A stretch of 64,000 bases of DNA from Cryptomeria japonica (taxonomy: Eukaryota > Streptophyta > Pinopsida > Cupressales > Cupressaceae), in NCBI RefSeq assembly GCF_030272615.1, contig NC_081415.1, forward strand, positions 419,738,257-419,802,256, read 5' to 3'. A program made the position numbers and the translations under genes. Below the pieces are notes generated by a model that was not told the origin of the DNA, did no database searches, and saw nothing but the letters and a program-made list of their open reading frames with translations. Shown piece after piece: positions 33,989 through 45,989 of the stretch (position 1 is its first letter; each line of letters begins with the position of its first letter).

Positions 33989-34788
33989 TGATATAGGAGC
34001 ATTGGAGTAGTCCAAACCGGCACCTTGGATTTGATCCCGTTGAGACATTGATCCTAGTATTGGCCTGGTATTGGTGTTCTCTTACTGGTTGGTTTTGTCG
34101 TGTATAGAATTGAGATGCGGGTGATTTTTGTAGCTTGTGGATTGTTGAGCGATGTTGTTTTGGGCCTTGTTTAATGTTCCTGAAGGACCACGTGATGTTT
34201 TATGCATTGAAAGATGTTCTTGATGATTTGGGATGACATATTATCATTTGCACATTTCATCAAGAATCGGTTGGTCGTTGGCTGACTTGATCGAGTTTTT
34301 ATTGCTTGCGGATGGTATAAAGGGAAAGTTTAGAGATTCATTTTGTTGGACAGAGGTTGGAGAAAGTAAAGACCGAGCGAAGATGTAGATTTTGGAGAGA
34401 TTTTGGTCCAGGGGGACTAAAGTCCAAATCAATGCAGAACAGTGCAGGTTGTTACCGAAAACCTATTTGTCGAGAAAAATATCTACAAATCATATATTTG
34501 TGTTGCTTGGATTGTTTTGTAATCCTAGGTTGTGGTTCAGCATGTGTAGTCATGGGAGGCTTATGTAATCCTTTTACTGATTGTAATGATGGATTTATTT
34601 GTTACCGGTTATTTCTTGTGTTTCTTCTACCAGTTAGGGTTTCTTACTGGTTATATCATGTGATGTGTTATTGGTTGTCGATATCTTGCATATTGTTTTT
34701 TGTTATGACAATATCTTGTATGGAGTTTTGTGTTATGAGCTACAAGGTGAGGATGTCCTCCATTGGATCTCCCTGCCTTGATTGAACA
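33989..34788 (+). repeat. Element F right LTR
   Basis: It starts TGATATAGGAGCATTGG and ends CCTTGATTGAACA, similar to the left copy throughout. It has TATAAAGG at 34317. It differs from the left copy by small indels, for example a doubled TATTGGCCTGG segment near 34055. Confidence 0.75.
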
Positions 34789-35143
34789 ACAATTTAACCT
34801 CTAATACTTCATTTGCATCCTCATTCAACACTTGACACAATCAACCATCTCCCATCCTCCATTTGACATCCCTTTTATGCTAAGTGCTCAAAATGAGGGC
34901 ATACATCAAATAGCATTAGGATCTTGGAGAGGAGGACAAGGAAGAGCCATGGCATAGGGAGCATCATGGGGAAGTTCATTTGGTTTTGTTCATTTCCTAG
35001 CTAGATTCGTGTTTACTAATCTTTCTTGATATGTTTTCAAAGGGTTTGAGTTCATTATGTTTATGGTTGAGCATGTTATTTAAATGATCTCATATTGGTT
35101 TTCCACTAATCCTTGTTTTCATTGCATTAGGATCAAAATGGAG
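34789..35143. other. No gene seen; probable remainder of element C LTR
   Basis: Sequence resumes after F with CAATTTAACC. No ORF or clear LTR end is visible. Confidence 0.35.
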
Positions 35144-36331
35144 TGTCTGGTGACACTTAGTATTTTCATAGTAGATGCATTTTTTAATAATAATTTGATA
35201 CCTCAAGTGTCATTTTAAATTTTATTTTTGCACTTAGGCAATGCACGAGTCCGAAGTCAATTAGGACTCTTCTTTGAATTAGTCATAGTTTTTCCTAGTT
35301 TTTCCCATTGCACCTCTCCTATATATATGAGGTTTCTTATTAAAATTTATATCTAGAATCTTTAATATATATGCTAAAACTCTACTAAAGTAAAGAGCAA
35401 ACAAGTGAGACTTTGTGTTCCTTTTGTGATTTTACAAACTTGATGAAATAAGAAGAAAGCTTTGGCATCCAGACTTTGTGTTGGATTTATTTGGGGTTTA
35501 TGGTGAGAGTGTTCAAATGTAATTTTCATTATAAATTCTTATTTTTATCAACTGAAGGTGTTGTTGAGAGAATATTGAAGTGTAGAGGAAATTGTTAATT
35601 TGTGAACTTTGTGTCATATGTTGACTCTTGTTAATAGAATTAGGAATTGGTGATAGTGATATCATTTTGAATACTTTGTGCTTCATATTGATATTTTTAA
35701 ATTAAAGTTAGCTAAGATATATTAAGTTAACACTTTAAAGACTTTGTGCTTTATTGTGTCATCTTGGAAAAGGAAATAATAACTTGAAGACTTTGAGCTT
35801 CATATTATCATTTCAGAAAAATATTAATGAAAGTTTAATTAGGTGTTAGATTGAAGACTTCGTGCTTTACTTCGATCTTATTAATTAACACATTGGATTA
35901 TTGTAGTATTTGTAAAATGGTTAATAGAACAACATTGAGTTTTAAGACTTTGAGCTTAAGCACTATTTCCTATCCCAGAGAAGCAACAAAGAACTTTGCA
36001 CCTTTATAGAAACTTTGCTTCTTTTCTTATCTATATTGTATCATTCTTGCATTATATTAAGTTAATTTGTAACAGTAAAATTGTAAGAATTATCGTTGCT
36101 CTATATTGTAAATTCTTTCCTAAAAAGAGGAAAAGAATAACATCTATCTTGAAAAAAGAGGATAGGATGATATACTGCCCAAGTTATATTAGGATTTGAA
36201 ACTCGTATATTATTTTATAAAGGTAATGTAGCCTTCTTCCCTTAATAATTAGGAGAGATTTAACCTCATGTTGTTGTGGTTGAAACCACTATTTTATAAA
36301 CTCTTCTAGTTTACAAAATTTTCAACCAACA
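35144..36331 (+). repeat. LTR-like region H with eight AGACTTTGTGCTT repeats
   Basis: It begins TGTCTGGTGACACTTAG and could end TTCAACCAACA. A TATATATATGAGG box lies at about 35323. After it the word AGACTTTGTGCTT(CATATT) recurs at about 35408, 35471, 35604, 35681, 35739, 35788, 35855 and 35945, each time in different surroundings. No target duplication was found (TGGAG versus AACTA), so solo LTR status is tentative. Confidence 0.45.
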
Positions 36332-36849
36332 AACTAAATCATAAAAAAAAAAATATTTACAAAGTAGACATTGTCATCTATAATGGGTATTAATTTCATA
36401 AAAAATCTAAAAAAAGTCGACACCCATATTGCAAAAGTTAATTTTTCTCGTCATTTTCATGGCATTATACTTGCAAGTCTAGGACTACTAGTTGGGTTTC
36501 CAGGCCTAAAACAAAAGCAAAGCCATGAGATTTGAATTTTAAACTTTATGAAGCATGTACCTTCTCTAAAAAGGAGAAAAAAAATTGCCATAGGAATGGG
36601 TACTTCTTTTTGAATGGCTTCCCATTTTAAAATGAAACGGACGCCCATTTTCAAAAATAAATAGGTACACATTTCTCATGGGTATAGTTTTTTTGTTCAA
36701 GAGCTCGAACCCAAACGAGTACCCATTTTTTTGAAATGAGTGCCTATTCGTATCAGGATTTACTTTTTGTGTGACACTTGCATATTATATGGACCCAACT
36801 CCTTGCTTGTACCCCCTTACATTTGGTGCCATTATAGTTAACAAAAAGA

Positions 36850-37870
36850 GCACAAGTCTTAGTTTTTTCTGAAGAAGTTGAGGAAATACAACTTCAGAGA
36901 TCCCAAGAACACCTGCATGCAAATACCTGTCACACGAGAAGAATGGAGGCACATAAAGCAAAAAAGCATAAATGCTCTGAAGAAGAAGATTATCATTCAG
37001 AAAGGGAATCAATTTTTTAATGAACAAGTACAATACAATCCTTATAAAAGGATAATAGAAACCCTAAAATATGCAAACCTAAAGAAACCCTAAAGGGATA
37101 ATGTGTATTTAATAATTAGAATATTTATTAAATGCCTAAGTTTAGTTTAAGCGTAGAGTTTAATAGACTAATAATTAAATAAATAATTATTAGCTAATAC
37201 CATGTATTCGGGTATATACTTGATTAATTAAACAATATTTGTTTAATTATTTAAGTTCCCTTTATCTCTTTTACACTTAAGCTAACTTTAGGTGCATAAT
37301 AATTAATTATTTTATTAATTATTATGTGCAAACCTAGGTTTTCCTTTATAGGGTTTCTTGACCTATTAAAGGTTGAGTTCATTCTTTTCATTGTAAGAAG
37401 AAGGATTATTACATTACACATTTTTGTGAATATTGAGCTTTGCTTCCTTGCTTCTCCTTGTAATGGGTTTTTCAGCTTGCAGAGATCATTTGGGCTCCTG
37501 TGGTGTTGTATTTTCTCAACTCTACAGCTCCCAAAGATCACCTGCATGCAAACCTATCACAGAAAGAGAGAAGCAATAAAGCTATGGAGGCCAGAATTTA
37601 GAGATCGAGTCATATTGATTGTGCAACAAGAATGCAATTCAATAATTGCAGTTGTTATGAAAATACAAAGAGAGAATCCTTATAAGAGGATACTCGAAAC
37701 CCTAAAGGTGAAAACCCTAAAGAAACCCTAAAGGGATAATGTGTATTTAATAATTAGAATAATTATTAAATACCTACAATATTTATGAAAGGCCTAAGTT
37801 TACCTTAAGTGTAGAGTTTAATAGACTAATAATTAAATAAATAATTATTAGCTAATACAAGATAACTTTA
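36850..37870. repeat. Direct and inverted duplication (foldback-like structure)
   Basis: Copy 1 (36896-37202) and copy 2 (37530-37862) share CACCTGCATGCAAA, AAACCCTAAAGGGATAATG and TAATAGACTAATAATTAAA in the same order. Between them, 37203-37525 reads on the other strand as a third, diverged copy: AAACCTAGG, then TTAATAATTA and AAGTTAGCTTAAGTG. Its junction with copy 2 is palindromic: CAGCTCCCAAAGATCACC against CAGGAGCCCAAATGATCT. The copies have short open frames (..NPYKR..ETLK..LKKP) conserved between copies 1 and 2; any meaning is unknown. Confidence 0.65.
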
Positions 37871-39350
37871 ACATTTTCACCTATAGTAAGAAAATTATTG
37901 TCCATGTCAAGAGAAAACATTGTTCAACATGACACAAACATTACCGCATCCTTTAATAAATAGACTTCGTCCTCAAGACCAATCCTCAAAGCGTACATAG
38001 GAGAAATCACAAGAGTGGGAACTCTAAATAAGACATTGTTTGACCAAAAAAAATCACTTGGTGGAATTCACTGGTCGGATATGTTTAGATAGTGTTACAT
38101 TCATTGTAAGATGTTACAATGTTTCTTGGTTGTTATAATTAAATGTTTGATGAGTTAATGTGTAATGTTGCATACAATAACTTGTTTGAGAGTGTAGGAT
38201 TGTTTGATTTTTCGGTCATTGCTTGCAATGTCTTGAAGTAGGTTGTGGATTACTCTTATCTAACAAGACAATGAAGGAATAATCCATATAAGGATTCAAA
38301 TGTGTTACAGAGTGATATTTTGGTGTGTTTTATATTTTTTTGATATAAATTAATGACTTATAATTCTCATAGTGATACAATGGTGATAGGACAATAAAGA
38401 ACAAGCTTTGTTGAGACATTGAAAGGTTTGTTTTAATTTTTTATGAGATGCCTCGTGTAGAGAAGCCTTATTAAAAATGTGCAATAGCTTTTCAAAGAGA
38501 TTAATTAATGATGATTTATCTTCAAGAAAATATGGTGAATTATCTTGTGTTTGTTTAATTGTACAACAACATTATCTGTCCATTGAGTGGGTTTTACATT
38601 AAAAAAATATAGGAAAGAAAAAAAAAAGGCTAAATAATTTAAGTAGTAATCTAATTACTAACAAAACTTCCTACTAGTATGCTAATCTATAAGCCAACAA
38701 ATATGAAACTAACAAGATAAAAGAAAAGCCTAAATTTTTAGCTGAATTTCACAGATTAGGAGCAAATTTTGATCAAGTGTAAATTTTAGATATCTTTAGA
38801 TAATGTCACACATTATCCTATAGTGTAGCTAGTTAATGGAATATGCCTTGGAGAGAATGCACTAGTAGGGAAGCATTTTGGGGATGACAATTAAACTAAA
38901 TTAGAGAGTTGGATTGATATGACTAAAGATTTGTAGAATGTAGAGTTGTAAATTTGAATGTTCAATTTAAGAAATTACTTGAAATATGAGGTTTCTATCA
39001 TAGGAGTAACTTAGCAAGGTAAGGTTGTAAAATATTGGTTGCACCTAATAGATGGTAGAGTGAACAACGCTCTACAAGAAATGTATGAAACTCTCTTAGA
39101 GAGAACTTTTTTCGATGAAGGAATGGCTTTAGGAAAAACTCATGCTAAAGAAAGGATCTAATGTTTTCTTATAATACGAAGGTAAGATTATAAATATCTC
39201 AAGTACAAAGAGAAATGAAATCTCTAATGTTCTCTAATGAGAGAGAAAGAATGATGAAAATTAAATATTTCATATAATCAAGTAAAACTATTAGTTTCCA
39301 CAGTAATATTTTTTAAACCACCACATCAATTGTGTAACCAATAATGACAC
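37871..39350. other. No gene seen; AT-rich, decayed
   Basis: No sustained ORF, LTR end, tRNA or tandem repeat was found in this 1.5 kb. Confidence 0.5.
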
Positions 39351-39512
39351 TTTTGAGATTGCCAATATGATATGAGACCATGTAGATGACTATGTGGATC
39401 ATTGTGAATGTTTTAAGACTACCACCTAGTTTTTTGAGATTGTCAATATGATATGAGACCATGTAGATGACTATGTGGATCATTGTGAATGTTTTGAGAT
39501 TGCTACCTAGTT
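39351..39512. repeat. 82-bp tandem duplication
   Basis: TTTTGAGATTGCCAATATGA (39351) and TTTTGAGATTGTCAATATGA (39433) begin two nearly identical units ending CCACCTAGT and CTACCTAGT. Only a handful of differences separate them, so the duplication is fairly recent. Confidence 0.9.
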
Positions 39513-39996
39513 GACACTAATAGTTCCTCAAAGTAAGCAATATATGAAATTTTGATAGGTAGAGAAAATAAAAAATTGACAAGAGGAAAAAATGGTGAAG
39601 TCAAACATGAAAATGAATCAAACAAGAGTGGGGAGGTCTCTATACTTCATAATTTTTTGTTGATTTTGCATCATAATGATCTATCGAGTGGCATTTGTCG
39701 AACTCAAAATTCCAACCAATTTACATATATACAAAAATAGATGCTAATAGGATTAATGTCTCATTCAATCTTTCATTTAGTGTCTTCAAATTTGTTAGGC
39801 TTAAATAGCCATACAAATACATAAGTTAAAGCGAAATTTCCTAGCTCACCACCTTGTACAAGTTGTTTTTTATATTAAAAGAAAAAAAACAAGGGTGTTG
39901 ACCCTAGGCTGCAAACAACTGGTCAAGAACAAACCTTTGACAACAAAGGCCAAAATAGACCACTTATAGCCATAGTAGAATAGCTAGTAGCCCACA

Positions 39997-40464
39997 TCAA
40001 AGGTGGGTAGAGCAATCAACCACACCCCAAGGGAGATTTTGAGGAGAGGCAAAAGAATGATATTTCCTCCGACAACGAACAATAGTCCAAGCAATATTGT
40101 CATTTGGAACACCATCACAAGGGGGCAACCCCATAGTGAGACTATCAGCACCAAGAGTAGAAATTTGACCAGGCAACAAAGCCCCCATACAAGGTTGGAC
40201 TATAATAGGACTAATAAAAAAATAAGGTTCCACTGGTCTAGAAGGGGCCACATTAGTAGCAAGAGTTGGAGGAGGATCCACGAGGTCTAAGGAGGCCACA
40301 CCGATAGCATGAGGTAAACTATTATTCTGGGAGGAATTATCAACAACATGTGAAGAGTCATCACAGGAAGAATCAAAAGCTAGGATAGTCCAGTGATCAC
40401 CATTATCATCCTTCCACCCATTGATAGTGCCATTAAATCGTGAGAAAGAACAATTTGTGGCCAA
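39997..40464 (-). pseudogene. Possible LINE ORF1-like fragment
   Basis: A 155-residue open frame is unusually long for this region and has GC-rich codons unlike its neighbours. It is Ser/Pro/Asp-rich (SSHVVDNSSQNNSLPHA, DPPPTLATNVAPSRP) and ends near WTIVRCRRKYHSF. A linker of this kind followed by WTxVxRxxRK occurs at the end of plant LINE ORF1 or before ORF2. No zinc knuckle is visible. It could be a fragment of another TE or host gene. Confidence 0.35.
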
Positions 40465-40559
40465 GTGATTGGTAGAGAAGAAACAACAACATCAAAAGGG
40501 GAGGACCTCATAATATAGCGACTAAGTACAAGTTGTTTCCCTTACCACATAAACTATCT

Positions 40560-41060
40560 TCCCATTATCTTTGACAATTCATCTTATTGAACATTTTTAT
40601 CGTCACATAATACCACTTTAACCTCTTTTGTTGGACCTCTCGATCTTGTTATGAAGATTCAACATCACTCTTCACAAAGTTGCCCAATAATTTGGTCCCT
40701 CTTAATGTTTCCTATATGATTTGAACACAAGAGTTTTCTTAAACCTACAACAATTATTCATAATACTATCTATAGATTTACCATTATTCAAGAAGAAATG
40801 TGTTATCATCTACTATTACAATCTTATTTGTAGAGACACCAAATAACATGTATGTCTTTAACTATTCAGTATAGCTATCAAAAATATGCTTCTAACTTTT
40901 TACATCTAATATATTTCATTTTGTTCAAGAATTAATGTGAAAGAAAAACAAGCAAAAAATACACGAGGAATTTATTAGTGATCTTATTCCTAACTATGCA
41001 TCCTCTTAAGTCATATTTTAAAATGGCTTCTACAAACTCCAATTAAAAATTAAAAAGGTG
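40560..41060 (-). pseudogene. copia pol fragment (integrase C-terminal block)
   Basis: Minus-strand reading near 40905-40790 gives SYTE-stop-LKTYMLFG then VSTNKIVIV. This matches the copia integrase tail GYSEQSKAYRLFxPxTNKIVIxRDVxF. Stops interrupt it, and nothing else is readable with confidence. It lies in repeat J copy 2, left of insertion G. Confidence 0.5.
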
Positions 41061-41110
41061 CATTCACAGCTTCCAAACAATACATAGGTGAGAAAAAAAT
41101 AATATACACT

Positions 41111-42358
41111 TGAGGATGAGGAAAAATAGGTTAGAAAGATCAAATGCATGAAAAATAAAACAAACCACAATAAAGCATTAAAACATACAAACAATCTTGT
41201 TATACCTTATTTCTTCACCTCCTCCAATTGAGTGGGAAGTGGAATCTGCACCCTTGATATCTACTTGATTTGCTCCTTGAGGTGAGAGATGTATATTTCT
41301 CTCCACTACACAACAAATTGATAATATTGGATCGATGGATGATGGAGTAGCTATGGCAAGATTTGGGCATAATGTGGGTGCAATGGATGATTTATAGACT
41401 CAAATTAACATCATGACAATGTAAAAGTGATGGATGATTTGAGAGGGGAGGAGACTCCAATTTATAGATTGGAGGGGCCAAAAATGGATGGCCAATATTG
41501 AAGAGGAGTGGAGGGCAAGGATTGAATGTGAGATGAGGGATATTTGAGAGGACAAGTGGAAGATCCAAGAATATTTTCCATAAAGGTATTCCTTATCTCC
41601 ACACTTCTCAAGTACATGGGGAAGAGTTCGCTAAGTACCTTTGGAAGAGAAAACGGGAATTTAAAATTCTTTGGGAGAGGACAAAGGGAATTAAAATTTC
41701 CCAAGAAAGAGGAGGCATGGGGAGAATAAAGGATAAAGGAATTAAAAGTTCCTTGGGAAGAGAGGGAATGAGGAAATGCAAGGGATTTGATATTCCTTGA
41801 ATGGAAAAAAGTGGGTGGCATCAAGGTTGGAGGATGAGATAGTTAAGTCATTTATGGCAAAGAGTTGACCCATCCCTAATCAAGGTGATTAGGGATGTGA
41901 AAATGATTAAGGGGAGTGATTACGTGGGATAATGGACCTGATTAGATGAAATGGTAGGTGAGTTAAAAGGATGGGACATGAGGAGAGAGAATGAGTGGAG
42001 GAATATAAAATTGAAGAAAATATTGATCATGATTAGGGTAGGGTTAATTAGGCCAAATGATGGTGATTAGAAGGGTGATTTATATGAATCAAAGGCATTA
42101 GTTAATTAATTAAAATTAATTAAATAACTAAGATTAGAAAGGAATATTGGATAAGGTTGAGGAATTGAAATAATTTTTAGAAGAATGGAATATAATAAAT
42201 TTTGATAAATTAATTATATGGGCTCAAGTGAAAAAAGTAATTATAATAAAACTTAATTAATTTTGAGAAGGGGGAGGACTGACTTAGTTAATATAAATAA
42301 TTATGCGTAAAAGACTAAATTAGTAAACTATTAATTTGATTAATTTTAGGGGTCTACA
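41111..42358 (-). repeat. Element G 3' LTR
   Basis: On the minus strand it runs from TGTAGACCCCTAAAATTA (42358) to CTCATCCTCA (41111). It matches the 5' LTR along its length. Confidence 0.92.
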
Positions 42359-42376
42359 TTTTGCCCCTCTTTTACG
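42359..42376 (-). other. Polypurine tract of element G
   Basis: On the minus strand AAAAGAGGGGCAAAA immediately precedes the LTR start. Confidence 0.85.
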
Positions 42377-43030
42377 CGGCAATAAAATTGGCGATGGGTA
42401 AAAGAAGAAAATGATGCCCCCAACGTGGAAACGCAAGTAGGGTATGTCCCCTCAAGAATTTAATCAAAACATTTAACATTTTACAAGAAAATCCTCGAAA
42501 AAGAAGAAAAGATTGAGAAAGGGTGAAAAAGATGAGAGGAAAGATAAACATAAAGAAGAAACAAAAATATGAGGAAAGGTAGTGGAGAAAAGGGTGGCAA
42601 AAAGGTGAAAGAAGGGCTTATATAGGTCACACAGGGCCCATTGAAAGGTCATTTTCACACTAACAAGCCCATGAGTAGTAGAGAGCCCAGAGAAAAAGGA
42701 GTGAAGACGGTGAGAATTCCACGACATGAGCAACACGGCGAGAGGATCAGACTCTTCCAGCGGCCACTAGGGTATGGACCACTTGTAGGTACCCCTGACC
42801 TAAATTTTTTGTTTTAGTAGATTAGCATTTATTAGAGATTGTAAACAAGGTTAAAAGGTGTCAAGGCGCAGACGTTGATCACCCGAATGACGTCTATGTC
42901 TGAGGATCGTCGTTTTCACAATGGATCCCCATCTACGCAAGTAGAACATCACCTACGTAGGTGTCAATTAGGCAATCAACCTCTGCAATGGGAAGAGATA
43001 AAAGGAACTAGTCGACTGTGGACCATCATC
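42377..43030 (-). other. Element G 3' untranslated region
   Basis: No gene is seen. The plus strand is A/G-rich near 42480-42620. At 42784 TGTAGGTACCCC looks like an LTR start, but no partner was found. GACGTC-type words near 42870-42900 recur in the G leader (51060-51420). Confidence 0.5.
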
Positions 43031-43980
43031 TGTGTTGGCAATTGACACTCATCTGGTTTAGTTGTGTTGTCACTGATGGCAACACACACCATTTTGGGTT
43101 GGTCACTTAACTGGTACTCACCAGTATTCATTGTTTGGAAATCGGCATTCAAGTCATCCAGCATTCAAGAAATCGGCACCGACAAACAAGGGAAACTAGC
43201 ATACTAGGAACCGGTATATGAGGTCAACATGGGATATTGATCCAACAATTCTACATGGCAACGATCAGCGGCATCGGTCACAAAGTTCAATGCATTCATT
43301 TTTGTCTAGGCCAACATGTAAATAAATTGGAATATCATTGTAAGCCGACATAAGGCATTTATGTTTGTGTTTTGGAAGGGTATTAAAGTCTGTCCAGTTA
43401 GGTTATTTTAATAATGTGAGGGAATATAGTGATGTGATATTGTGCGAGCGATCTTGATCGACAGAATGCAAATATAATATTTTGCAGTCGGCCTTGGATA
43501 TTGGTTTAGAGGTTTGGGAAGCGAAGCAAGATACCGGTAAGGGAGGACATAGTGAAAGCCAGTACAAACTATGCTTTTACCAGAACTCATCCAGCATAGC
43601 AGATGCACTTTCAGAGTTCAGAATTTTGTTTGTAACTCCATATTTGGTGTTTGTAGTCAGTGAGGCTCCTTTTGTGATGAGCAGTGTGCTCTAGGTTGTT
43701 GGCCTTCCTGCATGTGCAGACCCCTATTGTAATATTTATTCATTTGGCAAGTGGATAGATATTATGGGTCACCAATCCCACCATGGTTTTTCCTCTTTGA
43801 GGTTTTCCACATATAAATCTCTGTGTTGTGGTGTATTCTCTTATGGTTGCTTCATTTCTATTTGTTGTTATACTCTTTTATGATTACCGGTTACTGAAAT
43901 ACTTTGTTAATAGGGTTAAAATTGATCTTTCTGATAGAACACTGATTCACCACCCCTCTCACTATTCTTGGATTCTAACA
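43031..43980 (+). repeat. Element B 5' LTR
   Basis: It starts TGTGTTGGCAATTG (or two bases later at TGTTGGC) and ends TTGGATTCTAACA. It includes GTGTTGTCACTGATGGCAACA near its start, the usual copia hairpin-like beginning. Confidence 0.7.
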
Positions 43981-43981
43981 A

Positions 43982-43994
43982 TTGGTATCAGAGC
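43982..43994 (+). other. Primer-binding site of element B
   Basis: TTGGTATCAGAGC lies next to the LTR end and is identical to that of element A. Confidence 0.88.
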
Positions 43995-44048
43995 CTGGTG
44001 CCTTGGAGTAAGTCTAACAGCTTAAGGACGATCCTAAATCTGGAATCC

Positions 44049-45000
44049 ATGGAGATGACTCTACAGAAGGAACTCGAAGTAGCACTTGAGGATTATGATG
44101 TTGAAAGGATGAAGAGCTTGAAGTTGGAAGATGAATTGAACTCTACAAAGGAATTCATTCTTACCCTATAGGAGAGGTTGTCATTTGTTCAAGCTAAAAG
44201 GAAAGAACTTTTACAAAATTTGGATAATAAAGAGAAGAATGCCCTTAAGGAATTATGGCAGAAGTTGAGTTGGGAGAATGGTGTCATGAAGAATGAAATG
44301 TAAGCCATGACTATGAGGATGTCCGAGGAGATTGAAGACTGGAAGAAGAATGAAAAAAATCTTAGCATATCTCTAAAAGACAGATCTAAGGAATGCATTA
44401 GGTTGGTGCATGTGAATGATGTGTTGAGAACTGAGTTGGTGCAATTATAGAACAATGAGAAAGAGTTGTAAAGAATGATGCCAATCCTAAGAAGTGATCG
44501 GGATGCTGCAATTGAATACAAAGAAAAGTTGAAGGTCAGTTCTACAAGGCTTGATGAATTATTGAAGGATCAAAGAGACACTAGAGACACTAGAGGTCTT
44601 GGATTTGAGCTTGGAGAAAGCTCTAGTATGCAAATCAAGGGAATCCACTTGACAATCGGAATCAGAAATCACCAGTAAGGAAACCCAATGCACATAAATT
44701 TAATGGTAGATGTTTTGTTTGTAATAAGTTTGGTCATAGAGAAAGTCAATGCATAAATAGAGCAAATCAGAATAATAATGTTGTTCCCGGTTAGTGTTCA
44801 AAGTGTAATAAGTATGGTCATAAGATAGAAGATTGTAGTATGAATGTGAGATGTCATGCATGTGGAAAGTTTGGTCATGTGGCTAATCAATGTAGGTCAA
44901 AGAATGGTCAAGGACTCAACAAGGAAATTCAAAAAAACAATGTTACTTGCTATGCATGAAACAAAATAGGAGATATTGCCAAATATTGCAAAAGAAAGAA
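44049..45000 (+). pseudogene. Element B gag-like protein, coiled coil plus zinc knuckles
   Basis: ATG 44049 starts MEMTLQKELEVALEDYDVER. About 190 residues of charged helical sequence follow, with scattered stops (44169, 44301, 44448, 44469). Then come consecutive CCHC knuckles: CFVCNKFGHRESQC (44710), CSKCNKYGHKIEDC (44795), CHACGKFGHVANQC (44852) and a decayed CYA..NKIGDIAKYC (44950). The first three keep all zinc ligands, better than in element A. The function would be RNA packaging. Confidence 0.75.
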
Positions 45001-45562
45001 TACACCGGAAGGGAATGACACATCAAATGAGAAAGGAAATAAAAAGGTTGATGAGATCCGGTAGGCTCATGCTAAAAAATGGATTAGGAAGTCTAAAGAT
45101 CAATCGACAGAGGTAAATTCTCCGGTTACTCAACCAGCATAGCAAAATGTTCCTGCACTGACAGGAAACTTATCCGGTAACTAAGGCCTTAGCCTTAGGG
45201 GGAGGCAAATTAATGACAGATCCTGCATTGCCCCCAGTAGATGTCTGAAAGTTTGTTTCAGATCTTGGTGAAGACAGTCTGGAGATTCACTGGCACTGAG
45301 ATAATCGATTTTGTATCCGATATCATATGTCAGCATGCATTAATATCAATAAGAAATTAGGGTTTCACAGAATAAAAGGAAAATGTTGGTTCATTTTCAA
45401 TCACATAGCATTATAAGCGAAACAAAGCGATCTCAAGGCAATTCAAGGTGATCAAGAGCATTCTCAAAGTGAATTCCAATGCATTCAAAGCAAATTTTCA
45501 AGAGCTTTCATCGATGAGGGTTATGAGGTATTTTATCAGTTTTTGAGCTATCTTTTGTTTGC

Positions 45563-45989
45563 AGTGGCTTCTAGACCGACCTCCGCTCCAGCAGGTGTGG
45601 TTACCCCTATTGTTGTTGACATCAAGGACTGTCCATGACCTATTTTAAAGAAATGCCCTCTGATTGTGAAGGTTAATGATTCAGTCAGCGCATTTTCTAG
45701 GGTTCCCGACAGAGTCTTGTATGTTGAGGATGTTCGTGCAGATATCCACTGCACTCTGGAAGATTTGGGTTCTGTTGAGGTAAAAACAATCTACATGACA
45801 AATCTATTGGACAAAAGGGGATCGCTGAAATCGGAATTCCAAATTCTGAAGAATCAAGGTTTCACGGACATTTTGGAGATGTCGGAATCCGAAGATGATA
45901 TGATCTGGTATGTGTTGAGTCAAGTCCACGGGGAATTCATATGGCTTGACAGGCCTTACAAGATCACTAACGAGGCTATGTCAGCATAG
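45563..45989 (+). pseudogene. Element B second ORF, N-terminal part
   Basis: It begins after TTTTGTTTGCAG, a good splice acceptor, with a frame reading ASRPTSAPAGVVTPIVV. It continues after a stop at 45637 through VNDSVSAFSRVPDRVLYVED, DMIWYVLSQVHGEFIWLD and RPYKITNEAMSA to a stop at 45987. The last blocks align with element A (MLDKSYQISKEAIST). I do not recognise the family. The product is truncated where A continues. Confidence 0.55.

Larger units (their letters stand above)
32822..34788 (+). mobile_element. Element F: TRIM-like miniature LTR element
   Basis: Two direct repeats of about 800 bp (32822-33624 and 33989-34788) flank only 364 bp. The left repeat is followed by TGGTATCAAAGTTG, a copia-type primer site, and both repeats begin TGATNNAGGAGCA. 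There is no coding capacity. This is the layout of terminal-repeat retrotransposons in miniature, although 800-bp LTRs are long for that class. Flanking pentamers do not match exactly; both flanks contain AATTTA. Confidence 0.75.
12522..34900 (+). mobile_element. Element C: large non-autonomous LTR element carrying D and F (ends uncertain)
   Basis: The leader (palindrome array, 12522-13111 plus 26205-26767), a coding region (26868-30303) and a 3' LTR starting TGTAGATACCC at 30299 are collinear. The leader is shared across the D insertion. I do not see the matching 5' LTR, which may be deleted or left of the region. The right end of the 3' LTR is also unresolved, beyond insertion F. There is no pol. 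It is large and lacks a polymerase, as in LARD-type elements. Confidence 0.55.

Noticed and set aside
42784-42800. TGTAGGTACCCC as the start of another LTR
   Set aside because: No second copy, primer site or polypurine tract could be paired with it. It lies in the 3' region of element G.
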